Shown piece by piece: positions 6,185-14,123 of a stretch of 20,600 nucleotides of DNA (its first letter is position 1; the number at the start of each line of letters is the position of its first letter). A program made the position numbers and the translations under genes. This stretch comes from CAZOLI01 sp964580675. Lineage in GTDB: Bacteria > Planctomycetota > MHYJ01 > CAYXQY01. The stretch lies in NCBI GenBank assembly GCA_964580675.1, contig CAZOLI010000041.1, forward strand, positions 1 to 20,600, read 5' to 3'. The notes beneath the pieces are model-generated. The model searched no databases and was not told the DNA's origin. It worked only from the letters and a program-made list of their open reading frames with translations.

Positions 6185-7582
6185 ATGACGGTGGCACACC
6201 GAGAACTGTCCGATGAAAAAATTGGCGAACTGGAATCGTTTCTCACCGATTGGATGAGTAACGAACGGGTTCCCGGGTTGAGTCTCGCCCTCCTCCGGGA
6301 AGGTGAACTGGTGTACGCGGACGGGTTCGGGGCTCGAAACCTGGAAGAAAACCATCCGGCCAGTGCGAACACCCTGTATGCTGTGGCGTCGGTGACAAAA
6401 TCCTTCACGGCACTGAGTCTTCTTCAGCTGGTTGAACGGGGAGAGGTGGCACTTGATGACCCCGTAGAGGACTACGTGCCGTACCTTGACAATGTGTCGG
6501 GGGAGGAGGTGACACTCCATCAACTGCTTGCTCACTCCTCCGGTATGCCCAGCGACGGCACTTCCGTGGCCCTGATCGGACGATCCATGGGTCTCTCCCC
6601 GATTGAAGTACCAATGAGTGACTCACGGGACCATCAGATTCATGTGCGAGAATCAGCGGATCAACGGGTGACGGATCGTGAGGATCCGTACTTCTATTAT
6701 AATTCGGGGTACAACATTCTGTCGAACGTCGTTGAGACCGTCACGGGACAGCCGTTTCCGGACGTTGTTCAGAACCGGATTCTTTCGCCTCTCGGCATGG
6801 AGCGTTCCACCTTTTCCCTCCAGGAATTCCGGGAATCGTCGGACGTAATGACCCCGTACAGGAAAGAGGATGGCGAATCCCGAAAGGTGGATCTGCCGGT
6901 AAAAGGATTCCTGCACGGAGCGGGTGGATTGATCAGCTCGGTTCTGGACCTCTCTCGGTACCTTCGGCTGTACCTGAACAACGGAGTTTTCGACGACACA
7001 CGTCTGCTTTCGGAGGAGCTATTTGAGCGTATGCTGACACGGCATACCCATAGAGGGTCCTACATCGATGGGACGGATATTTATTACGGGTATGGATGGG
7101 GGATCACGACGTTTCTGGGGGAACCGCTGATCGGTCACAGCGGCTCCGTCAGCGTCAGCACCGCGTACGCCGGGTTTCAGCCGGAGCGTGGCACCGGGGT
7201 GGCCGTTGGTTGCAACACGGGCCACGACTACTCGCTGTCCGTCATCGGAAAAGCGGCACTCGCTCTTCTGGCGGACGAGGATCCCGAGGATGTCGTTTCG
7301 TATTTCTCACTGCAATCAAAATTTGACGACGTGGCCGGATCGTATTCCTCGTACCGGGGGATCATGGATGCCGAACTGGTGCCGCAAGGGGGTCGGGCGA
7401 CGCTACACATGGAAACGGATCTGGGGGAGGACGAACTGGTTCTGTATCCGGAAACCCTTGATCCGGACGATTACCGGTTCTACGCCGTTACGAACACGGG
7501 AAAGCGGATGGAGGTTCGCGTGGAGAAGCAGAACGGCGGGAATGTGCTTTTTGTGGATCGTTGGCGTCTGGAGGAGGATTGA
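6185..7582 (+). CDS. Serine hydrolase of the beta-lactamase / S12 family, cytoplasmic
   Basis: A 465-residue penicillin-binding-protein-like serine hydrolase. All three active-site elements are present: S69-V-T-K72 (nucleophile and Lys), Y171-Y-N173 and H318-S-G320. Flanking family motifs are FGARNLEENHPASANTLYAV (48-67), LLAHSSGMP (114-122), NSGYNILS (173-180), LSPLGM (200-205) and GAGGLISS (245-252). About 110 C-terminal residues form an extra, probably beta-rich domain, as in Pab87-like and DUF3471-bearing relatives. No signal peptide or membrane segment is seen, so it is likely cytoplasmic and probably a peptidase or esterase, not an antibiotic-resistance enzyme. It lies 54 bp after the aromatic gene and may share its transcript. 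The wording of the N-terminal half reminds me of haloarchaeal relatives, which is impression only. No frameshift is seen. Confidence 0.9.
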   Translation: MTVAHRELSDEKIGELESFLTDWMSNERVPGLSLALLREGELVYADGFGARNLEENHPASANTLYAVASVTKSFTALSLLQLVERGEVALDDPVEDYVPYLDNVSGEEVTLHQLLAHSSGMPSDGTSVALIGRSMGLSPIEVPMSDSRDHQIHVRESADQRVTDREDPYFYYNSGYNILSNVVETVTGQPFPDVVQNRILSPLGMERSTFSLQEFRESSDVMTPYRKEDGESRKVDLPVKGFLHGAGGLISSVLDLSRYLRLYLNNGVFDDTRLLSEELFERMLTRHTHRGSYIDGTDIYYGYGWGITTFLGEPLIGHSGSVSVSTAYAGFQPERGTGVAVGCNTGHDYSLSVIGKAALALLADEDPEDVVSYFSLQSKFDDVAGSYSSYRGIMDAELVPQGGRATLHMETDLGEDELVLYPETLDPDDYRFYAVTNTGKRMEVRVEKQNGGNVLFVDRWRLEED

Positions 7583-7626
7583 TCATAAACGGAACAGGAT
7601 CTGGTACCACTTCTCCATCGTGGGAC

Positions 7627-7654
7627 TTCACGGATGATATGAGAGGGGTATAAT
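7627..7654 (+). promoter_or_regulatory. Candidate promoter with consensus -10 placed next to the ychF start codon
   Basis: TATAAT (7649-7654) is a perfect -10 hexamer, with a weak TTCACG (7627-7632) 16 bases upstream. Transcription from it would begin at about 7661, the A of the ATG, which would give a leaderless message. The purine-rich GAGAGGGG at 7641-7648 could instead be a distant ribosome site on a read-through transcript. Confidence 0.4.
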
Positions 7655-7660
7655 GAAATC

Positions 7661-8755
7661 ATGACGTTATCCGCCGGCATCATCGGATTGCCGAACACCG
7701 GCAAATCCACGCTGTTTAACGCTCTTTCCGAGGCGGGTGTTGACGCCGAAAATTATCCGTTCTGCACGGTCGACCCGAACGTCGGGGTGGTTCCGGTACC
7801 GGATTCCCGTCTCCACGATATCGAGGAACTCATCCAACCGGAGGAAGCTCTCCCGGCCACGGTCGAATTCGTCGACATCGCCGGACTGGTCAAAGGGGCG
7901 TCGGAAGGGGAAGGATTGGGCAATAAGTTCCTGTCGAACATCCGGGAGGTGGATGCTCTCCTCCACGTGGTTCGCTGTTTTGAGGACGAAGATGTGGCGC
8001 ACGTGGAGGGATCAATCAACCCGGTTCGGGACGTGGAAATTGTGCAATCGGAACTGATACAGGCGGACCGGGACACCGTCGCGGGGCGACTCGAAAAAGC
8101 GGAGAAGAAAGCAAAACGAGGGGTTCGTGAGGAAGAGGAACGGGTCAACGTGCTGGAGGAGGTACTGGAGACTCTCGAGGAGAGCGAACCCGTGCGATCC
8201 TGCCGTCCTGACGAACGGGAGCGGGAACTGCTCCGGGATAGTCATCTGCTGACGGAGAAACCCGTTCTTTACGTGGCGAACGTGGACGAGGAGGGATTGA
8301 TGGCGGAAAATAACCACGTGACCTCTCTCCGGGAAAGGGCCGCAAAACAGGATTCGAACGTCATTCCCGTCTGTGCGCTTCTGGAGGAGGAGCTGTCGGA
8401 CATGGATCGGGAGGAAAAAATGGACATGCTTTCGTCGTTTGACCTCGATCGGCCCGTGCTTGATCGCATCATACGGTCCACGTATGACCTTCTCGGATTG
8501 AGAACCTTTTTTACCATCGCCAACAACAAACTCCGGGCCTGGTCCATTCCGGCCGGGGCAACCGCCAGAGAAGCGGCCGGTGTGGTCCACTCTGATTTTC
8601 AGGAACATTTTGTAAGGGCGGAAGTGTTCTCTGTTGAAGATCTGCGAACGCACGGGAGCCCCGAACGCCTTCGGGAGGAAGGGAAGATTCGAGTGGAGGG
8701 CGCCGACTACGAAGTCCGGGACGGGGACATTCTACGGATCAAACACGACGCGTGA
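7661..8755 (+). CDS. ychF: Redox-regulated ATPase YchF (OLA1 family)
   Basis: A 364-residue Obg-related P-loop protein that matches the family's ~363 residues. It hydrolyses ATP in preference to GTP and associates with ribosomes. Motifs: P-loop GLPNTGKST (9-17), SEGEGLGNKFL (81-91), DIAG (72-75), and NVDE (207-210), the altered G4 motif that explains ATP preference in this family. A helical insert, charged and Glu-rich, spans about 135-190. The C-terminal TGS domain (about 280-364) contains TFFT, RAWSIPAGATAREAAGVVHSDF and EGADYEVRDGDILRI. It is a housekeeping gene lying between two genes of unrelated function, 78 bp after the serine hydrolase. It may use its own promoter, since TATAAT lies just before the ATG. 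It is complete, with no missing key residue. Confidence 0.97.
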   Translation: MTLSAGIIGLPNTGKSTLFNALSEAGVDAENYPFCTVDPNVGVVPVPDSRLHDIEELIQPEEALPATVEFVDIAGLVKGASEGEGLGNKFLSNIREVDALLHVVRCFEDEDVAHVEGSINPVRDVEIVQSELIQADRDTVAGRLEKAEKKAKRGVREEEERVNVLEEVLETLEESEPVRSCRPDERERELLRDSHLLTEKPVLYVANVDEEGLMAENNHVTSLRERAAKQDSNVIPVCALLEEELSDMDREEKMDMLSSFDLDRPVLDRIIRSTYDLLGLRTFFTIANNKLRAWSIPAGATAREAAGVVHSDFQEHFVRAEVFSVEDLRTHGSPERLREEGKIRVEGADYEVRDGDILRIKHDA

Positions 8756-8860
8756 TCGAAAACCCTGTTTTCCCGGCACCGGAAGAAAGCGGGCGAAAAG
8801 AATGACCGGTCGATGGAAAAAACAGCAACCGGAACGGATCGCTGTTGTAAGTTATGAATT

Positions 8861-8866
8861 GGAGGA
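8861..8866 (+). promoter_or_regulatory. Ribosome-binding site that fixes the start at 8872
   Basis: GGAGGA lies 5 bases before ATG 8872. The competing upstream ATG at 8854 has no such site and would put a non-signal-like MNWRNH extension in front of the signal peptide. Confidence 0.75.
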
Positions 8867-8871
8867 ATCAT

Positions 8872-10032
8872 ATGAAAAACGGTTCGTTATCTTTCTGTAA
8901 GAGATTCTCGCGGTATGCTCTGCCCGGTCTGCTTGTGCTGATCTGTTTGATGGGTCCAATCAACTGCGGGGACGGCGAGAGGGAGAGCACGGGGACGGAT
9001 CCGAACGACACCCGGGACACACAGGAACAGGCGCCGGACCGATCGGATATCGGTGGGGCGGCCACGCCGGAAGAGTTGTATAAAGCGTATACCCGTGCCT
9101 GGAAAAACCAAAACTGGTCGGCGGTCTATCAGCTGTACGCCCCGTCGGATCGACTTCTCCTTCTCGGCAATCACCTCCGGGATTTTCACCTGTACACCCG
9201 GCTGTCCGACGGCCGTTCGGACCGAGACCTCCGTCAGAAGTTTGACGGACTCCTTCAAAAATATGGATTGCAGGATCGCGTGGAGGCCCTTCGGAACCTT
9301 GAGATTGCCCGGGACACAACGAAGGACGAAAAGCGGAGACAGTACCGTTCGATCTTTCGGGAGGTAAACGAAAATGAATTGTACACGGACCTGGCCTCCC
9401 TGTTTTACGAACGGCCACTCGGGAACGGAAATCTCGTGATATACGATCGGGTTCGAAAGCATCTGAAACGGCTAAATCGGGGTGATGCCTCTGCCATAAA
9501 GAAACACGCAACAACGGAGAATGGACGCTGGTATGTAACGGTTTCGGGGTTCCGGGACTTTCGGCTAACCGGAAACGGAAACAACGAATCCGGGGAGAGC
9601 GGGAACGACGAGAACCTCGACCCGGTTACGCGGTTTACCATTCAGGGAAATACGTTTGATGCCCGTTCAAAACTGGCAAAAACCGGGACGTTTTTTGATC
9701 AGAACGGATTGCACGTCATCCTGATCGACGCCGATATTTCCTGTGAGGACACCGGGGTACTTGTGGGGGAGGGCAATTACGTGAAGATCTTTTTTCCGGA
9801 AAAGGAGGAGGCGGGTTCGGGTTATGGCCCGCCCACCAACGTATCGTACCGGGTGGGGGACACTTCCGGAAACGTAAACAATCCCGGGGAATTCAGTGGG
9901 GGACTGACCCGCGTGGATGAGGAGAACCGAATTGTGGAGGGATGGATCCGGTGTGCCCGGGAGAACGGCAAACGAGCAATGACCATTACGGGATCGTTCG
10001 AGGCGACGTACTGTGTGGAACAGGGAAAATAA
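8872..10032 (+). CDS. Exported protein of unknown function (possible lipoprotein)
   Basis: I do not recognise this 386-residue protein. Residues 1-31 look like an export signal: a basic start (KNGSLSFCKRFSR), then LPGLLVLICLMGPIN, then C32. The lipobox would be P-I-N-C, which is not canonical, so lipid attachment is doubtful and ordinary cleavage is possible. Residues 33-60 form a polar linker rich in Asp, Thr and Gln. Residues 62-100 (TPEELYKAYTRAWKNQNWSAVYQLYAP) resemble the start of NTF2/SnoaL-like folds, which often begin this way. The segment after about residue 250 appears beta-rich and begins FTIQGNTFDARSKLAKTG. It contains the paired cysteines of ISCEDTG, WIRCARENG and YCVEQGK. It sits between ychF (116 bp) and the S10 peptidase (164 bp). 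The function is unknown. Confidence 0.8.
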   Translation: MKNGSLSFCKRFSRYALPGLLVLICLMGPINCGDGERESTGTDPNDTRDTQEQAPDRSDIGGAATPEELYKAYTRAWKNQNWSAVYQLYAPSDRLLLLGNHLRDFHLYTRLSDGRSDRDLRQKFDGLLQKYGLQDRVEALRNLEIARDTTKDEKRRQYRSIFREVNENELYTDLASLFYERPLGNGNLVIYDRVRKHLKRLNRGDASAIKKHATTENGRWYVTVSGFRDFRLTGNGNNESGESGNDENLDPVTRFTIQGNTFDARSKLAKTGTFFDQNGLHVILIDADISCEDTGVLVGEGNYVKIFFPEKEEAGSGYGPPTNVSYRVGDTSGNVNNPGEFSGGLTRVDEENRIVEGWIRCARENGKRAMTITGSFEATYCVEQGK

Positions 10033-10196
10033 AGGATGTCCATTCAACAGCTCATTCTTTCACTTCCCGTACGGAACAAAGCCGCCGCCTGTCGTTGATT
10101 TCCAGACGCGGTTAAAATACAACGGATGACGTTCGGATCTGGTGTGTGTAAAACTTGTAATTTCTGGTTTTTACGTTCCTTCGGGACCCTTTACTC

Positions 10197-11735
10197 ATGA
10201 TATTTCATCCTCGAACCAACAGAGGTATTCTCGCTTTGCTGGCCGCCGCCATATTCGTTTGCTCTCCGGTGCTTTCTGCACAGGACAGTAAAAACGGAAA
10301 CGGCAAGGACGACGAAAAAAACAAATTCGTCGAAAAACAATCGGTGCAGCACCATAAGATAACGATTGCCGGAGAAACGGTGCCGTTTCGGTCCCGCGCG
10401 GGGACCATGGAGATCACTCTGGGTCAGGGGAAGGATAAACGGGAGGCGTACGTCTTTTACGTGGCGTACACGCGGACCGGCGTCGAGAACCGGTCCGAGC
10501 GGCCGATCACCTTTTCGTTTAACGGGGGCCCCGGTTCGTCCTCGGTCTGGTTGCACCTGGGTTGTCTCGGGCCATGGCAGGTTCAGATTCCCGACGACGC
10601 GTCCATGCCCCGTCCCCCGTACAAACTCAGGGAGAACCCGCTGTCCCTTATAGATAAAACGGACCTGGTGTTCATCGACCCGGTATCCACCGGATACAGC
10701 CGGGCGAAAGAAGGAACGGATCCGGAGAAGTTCCACGGGGTTCGAAAAGACATCCGTTCGGTGGGTCGGTTCATTCATAACTACGTAACGGACAACGAAC
10801 GATGGGGCTCCCCACGGTTTTTGATCGGGGAAAGCTACGGGACCACCCGGGCCGCGGGACTCAGTTTGTACATGCAGAAACGGTACGGCATGGAGTTCAG
10901 CGGGTTAATGCTGGTGTCCTCCATTCTTAATTTCCGAATTTTCAGTCGCGGACAGGACCTGAAAAACGTCCTGCGTTTGCCAACGTACACGGTCACCGCC
11001 TGGTATCATGAACAGTTGGACGAGGAACTGCAGAAACGGGATCTTACCGATCTGCTGGACGAAGTGGAATCCTTCTCCGTTGACGAGTACAACGTGGCGC
11101 TGATGAAGGGAGATGAGCTAGAGGAAAACCGAAAAACGGAGATTGCGAAAGCACTTTCCGATTACACCGGTCTACCGAAAGAATACGTTCTTCGGGAGGA
11201 CCTCCGTGTGCCAATGTCCCGGTTTAACAAACAACTCATGCGGGAGGAAAATCGAACCGTGGGGCGATTTGACAGCCGGTTTACCGGCCAGGAGGCGGAC
11301 CGCGCGGACGATTCTTACGAATATGATCCGAGTTACGCGGCCGTGTCCGGTGCGTTTACCGAGGGCATCTACCGGACGCTTCGGGACCGGCTGAACTTCA
11401 AAAGCAATCGCGTTTACGAGGTCCTGACCCGAAAGGTTCATCCGTGGGATTACGGGCGATTCGAAAGTATGGGGGAGGTCAACGTCGCGAGAAGACTCCG
11501 GAAGGCCATGCACAAAAATCCGCACCTGGATGTCCTGGTGGCCAGCGGCTACTACGACCAGGCCACACCCTACTTTGCGGCCGAGTATACGTTTAATCAC
11601 ATGGGACTATCGGAACGGGCGAAGGATAACGTCCGGATGACCTATTATAAGGCCGGGCACATGATGTACATTCGTGGATCCTCGATGAAGAAGATGCGGA
11701 AGGACCTGGTGTCGTTTCTAAAGGAATCGAAGTAA
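10197..11735 (+). CDS. Secreted S10-family serine carboxypeptidase
   Basis: A 512-residue alpha/beta-hydrolase peptidase expected to remove C-terminal amino acids outside the cytoplasm. A signal peptide is visible: basic MIFHPRTNRG, a hydrophobic stretch ILALLAAAIFVCSPVL, and a likely cleavage after LSA (28). The mature start is Lys/Asp/Asn-rich. Family motifs are SFNGGPGSSSVW (107-118, oxyanion site), FIDPVSTGYS (159-168), the nucleophile elbow GESYG (211-215, S213), catalytic Asp in GYYD (D454) and catalytic His in KAGHMMY (H488). All three catalytic residues are present. The start is ATG 10197; no good ribosome site precedes it. The sigma54 activator begins only 22 bp after its stop, so the two are probably co-transcribed. 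S10 enzymes are scattered in bacteria, including Planctomycetota and Acidobacteriota. Confidence 0.94.
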   Translation: MIFHPRTNRGILALLAAAIFVCSPVLSAQDSKNGNGKDDEKNKFVEKQSVQHHKITIAGETVPFRSRAGTMEITLGQGKDKREAYVFYVAYTRTGVENRSERPITFSFNGGPGSSSVWLHLGCLGPWQVQIPDDASMPRPPYKLRENPLSLIDKTDLVFIDPVSTGYSRAKEGTDPEKFHGVRKDIRSVGRFIHNYVTDNERWGSPRFLIGESYGTTRAAGLSLYMQKRYGMEFSGLMLVSSILNFRIFSRGQDLKNVLRLPTYTVTAWYHEQLDEELQKRDLTDLLDEVESFSVDEYNVALMKGDELEENRKTEIAKALSDYTGLPKEYVLREDLRVPMSRFNKQLMREENRTVGRFDSRFTGQEADRADDSYEYDPSYAAVSGAFTEGIYRTLRDRLNFKSNRVYEVLTRKVHPWDYGRFESMGEVNVARRLRKAMHKNPHLDVLVASGYYDQATPYFAAEYTFNHMGLSERAKDNVRMTYYKAGHMMYIRGSSMKKMRKDLVSFLKESK

Positions 11736-11757
11736 TTACACCGGGAACGGAACATTC

Positions 11758-13665
11758 ATGTCTTACGTAATTGTGGTTGCCAATGAGGACGGAACGCACT
11801 ATCACCCCTCTCATTGGTCGGGGGACGCCTCTCTTGTGGTCGGCCGTTCAAGCGGTGCTGATTTGACCATTTCGGATCCGGGGGTGTCCCGGCGTCACTG
11901 CCGGCTCGAGACGGGAGAGAACAATCTTCGTGTAACGGACCTGAACTCCAGGAACGGAACACTTGTGAACGGTGAGGCGGTTGATTCAGCTGTTCTGGTC
12001 CCGGGTGATTCATTTGTAATCGGAAATTATCAGGTGACCATCGGAAATCCGTTACCGGACGCGGAAGGAGAATATGAAGAAGAGGACGTCCGGAAGAACA
12101 TTGTGAACGAGGCCTTCCAGCGGATCGTAAACTCAACACTTGACCCCGGGGAACTTCTGCGGGTGTTGCTGGATGCCATTGCTCGAGGCATCGGGGCGTG
12201 GCGGGGATTCGTGATGCTGAAAAAAGAAGACGGAGACCTGGTCTGTGAGGTGTCGCACCTGTCCGAAGACGCAAAACCGTTCCTCGGCAAAAAGGGTCGG
12301 GAAAACTTTCCGGGATCCGTGCTCGACCAGATCTCCACCTCACTGGTTGAGGAGGTGATGGAGAAAGGGGAGGGCATGATCACACAGAATGCCAATGACG
12401 ATCCGCAGTTAATGGAGCACAGCACGGTTCAGAAACTGTCGCTGAAATCTCTCCTCGTGGTCCCGATCGAACACGAGGACAGGTGTCTGGGCGTGATTTA
12501 CCTGGACAACCCGGCCGCGGCCGGCCAGTTTTCGAACGAAGATCTGGAAACCGTCGTACTCGTCGCCCGAAAAGCGGCGGAACCCCTGAGTCAGTCCCTC
12601 GCTCACCAGGCAAAAATGGAGGAACTGGAAGCCTTAAAACGAGAGAACCGGCGACTTCGATCTTCCGACGACACCGAAAAACCGTTTGATCGTATTGTGG
12701 GCGCATCAGAACCAATGCAGGAGGTGTTCAATGCGATGGAACGCGTTGTGCCCACGGAGATGAACGTCGTTCTGGAGGGAGAAACCGGAACGGGAAAAGA
12801 ACTTGTCGCACGGGCCATCCATAAAAATGGTCCCCGGAAAAACAAACCGTTCAAGGCGGCAAATTGTGCCCGAATGGACGGCTCGCTGCTCGAGAGTGAG
12901 TTGTTCGGACACACCGAAGGGGCCTTTACCGGGGCCACCGGTGACAAGAAAGGGTTGTTTGAACAGGCCGACGGGGGCACTCTGTTTCTTGATGAAATCG
13001 GGGAGATGCCCGAGGATACGCAGGCTCAGCTCCTTCGCGTGATCGAGAACCAGAACGTCCGTCCCCTTGGCGGGGAGACGGAGATTCCGGTGGACGCTCG
13101 TGTGATCTGCGCCACCAACCGCTCCCTCGACGACTTAATGGCGGAAGGCACGTTTCGAGAGGACCTGTTTTACCGGCTTCGGGAATCCCGAATATCACTT
13201 CCCCCGCTTTCCGAACGACGGGAGGACATTCCGCTGCTGGTGGATCATTTTTTGTCCGAGCGTGCTGAGGAAACCGGCGAACCGGAGAAGATCATCAACG
13301 ATCGCGTACTGCAGGCACTGATGGAACGATCCTGGCCCGGTAATGTACGTCAGCTCCGGAACATTGTGCGTCAGCTGGCCGCGTTTACCGGGGACCAGGA
13401 GGAAATTACGATGGACGCCTACCGGGAGATCACCGACATGGAAACCAGGGAGGCATCCGGTACGGATGCAGACACGGCACGGAGGAACACGGTTGTCAGG
13501 CCACTCGACGCCGTCGAAAAAGAAACCATCATCAGGGCCCTGCAAGAAACGGAGGGCAACAAGAAAAAAGCCGCCGAACTCCTCGGCATCCACCGCACCA
13601 CCCTCTACGGAAAATTGGAGAAGCACGACATCGATCCGGATCAGCTCGTGAACTCGAGCACCTGA
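11758..13665 (+). CDS. FHA-GAF-AAA+ sigma54-dependent transcriptional activator
   Basis: A 635-residue bacterial enhancer-binding protein. Residues 1-100 form an FHA domain with GR (29-30), SRRH (44-47) and SRNGT (64-68), which binds phosphothreonine peptides. Residues ~115-280 form a GAF domain, followed by a coiled stretch (281-302). Residues ~310-545 form the AAA+ motor: Walker A GETGTGKE (341-348), the sigma54-contacting GAFTGA loop (388-393), Walker B GGTLFLDEIGE (406-416), FYRL (471-474) and WPGNVRQL (526-533). Residues ~588-625 form a Fis-type helix-turn-helix (AAELLGIHRTTLYGKL). With GAFTGA intact, it should open sigma54 promoters. There is no response-regulator receiver domain, so input probably comes through phosphothreonine binding and GAF ligand. 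A membrane kinase follows downstream. I could not find a clear -24/-12 promoter in the gaps of this window. Confidence 0.96.
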   Translation: MSYVIVVANEDGTHYHPSHWSGDASLVVGRSSGADLTISDPGVSRRHCRLETGENNLRVTDLNSRNGTLVNGEAVDSAVLVPGDSFVIGNYQVTIGNPLPDAEGEYEEEDVRKNIVNEAFQRIVNSTLDPGELLRVLLDAIARGIGAWRGFVMLKKEDGDLVCEVSHLSEDAKPFLGKKGRENFPGSVLDQISTSLVEEVMEKGEGMITQNANDDPQLMEHSTVQKLSLKSLLVVPIEHEDRCLGVIYLDNPAAAGQFSNEDLETVVLVARKAAEPLSQSLAHQAKMEELEALKRENRRLRSSDDTEKPFDRIVGASEPMQEVFNAMERVVPTEMNVVLEGETGTGKELVARAIHKNGPRKNKPFKAANCARMDGSLLESELFGHTEGAFTGATGDKKGLFEQADGGTLFLDEIGEMPEDTQAQLLRVIENQNVRPLGGETEIPVDARVICATNRSLDDLMAEGTFREDLFYRLRESRISLPPLSERREDIPLLVDHFLSERAEETGEPEKIINDRVLQALMERSWPGNVRQLRNIVRQLAAFTGDQEEITMDAYREITDMETREASGTDADTARRNTVVRPLDAVEKETIIRALQETEGNKKKAAELLGIHRTTLYGKLEKHDIDPDQLVNSST

Positions 13666-14123
13666 TCCATCCCCCCCATTCCAAACGATTCCTCTCCGCC
13701 CATTGCGTGTAGTATTTGTATACAGTGAAGCAGATATAGACAAATAAAATGTTGATTATCTTATCAGATATCAAAATATATTGATTGATTTTAATAAAAT
13801 GTTATTATTCGCTCATAAACGGAGTTGGAATAGAAATTGCGAATTATTTTCCGTCGTTCGTTCAAAGTGCTCTTTTAGAATGTAAACGTCCGAACGTGAC
13901 GAGACTTCCGTTTCTGACTTCGTCTTATTAGGAGCAGAAGAATCTGGATGCTGAACATTCGAGAAGTTGAAATTTGTTTGTTTTTGGGATGCTTTCCAGC
14001 AACGTGAGTTTCCCGTAAAATAAAACGGACGGGCACGATCGTCACAACGAAACACAATCATGAAACAGGCTTTACGGAGGACGTTCCGGAAAAGCGTCGT
14101 CCGGCAAAGCCGGGAGCAATAAG
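13666..14123. other. Intergenic region with AT-rich island before the kinase gene
   Basis: No gene is supported. The stretch from about 13734 to 13812 is strikingly AT-rich compared with its surroundings and contains an 11-base direct repeat AATAAAATGTT at 13743-13753 and 13793-13803, spaced 50 bases apart. It likely holds the kinase promoter or a protein-binding region, but I see no -35/-10 pair that I would defend. Near the kinase start, CCGGC-AAA-GCCGG (14101-14113) forms a small stem that overlaps the first bases of the GGGAG ribosome site. A 20-codon frame (14060-14122) is discussed among the rejected items. Confidence 0.6.

Noticed and set aside
14060..14122. 20-codon frame MKQALRRTFRKSVVRQSREQ ending one base before the kinase GTG
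   Set aside because: It is attractive as a coupled leader peptide, but there is no ribosome site before its ATG and the Arg-rich composition is what random GC-rich DNA gives. Conservation in relatives would be needed.
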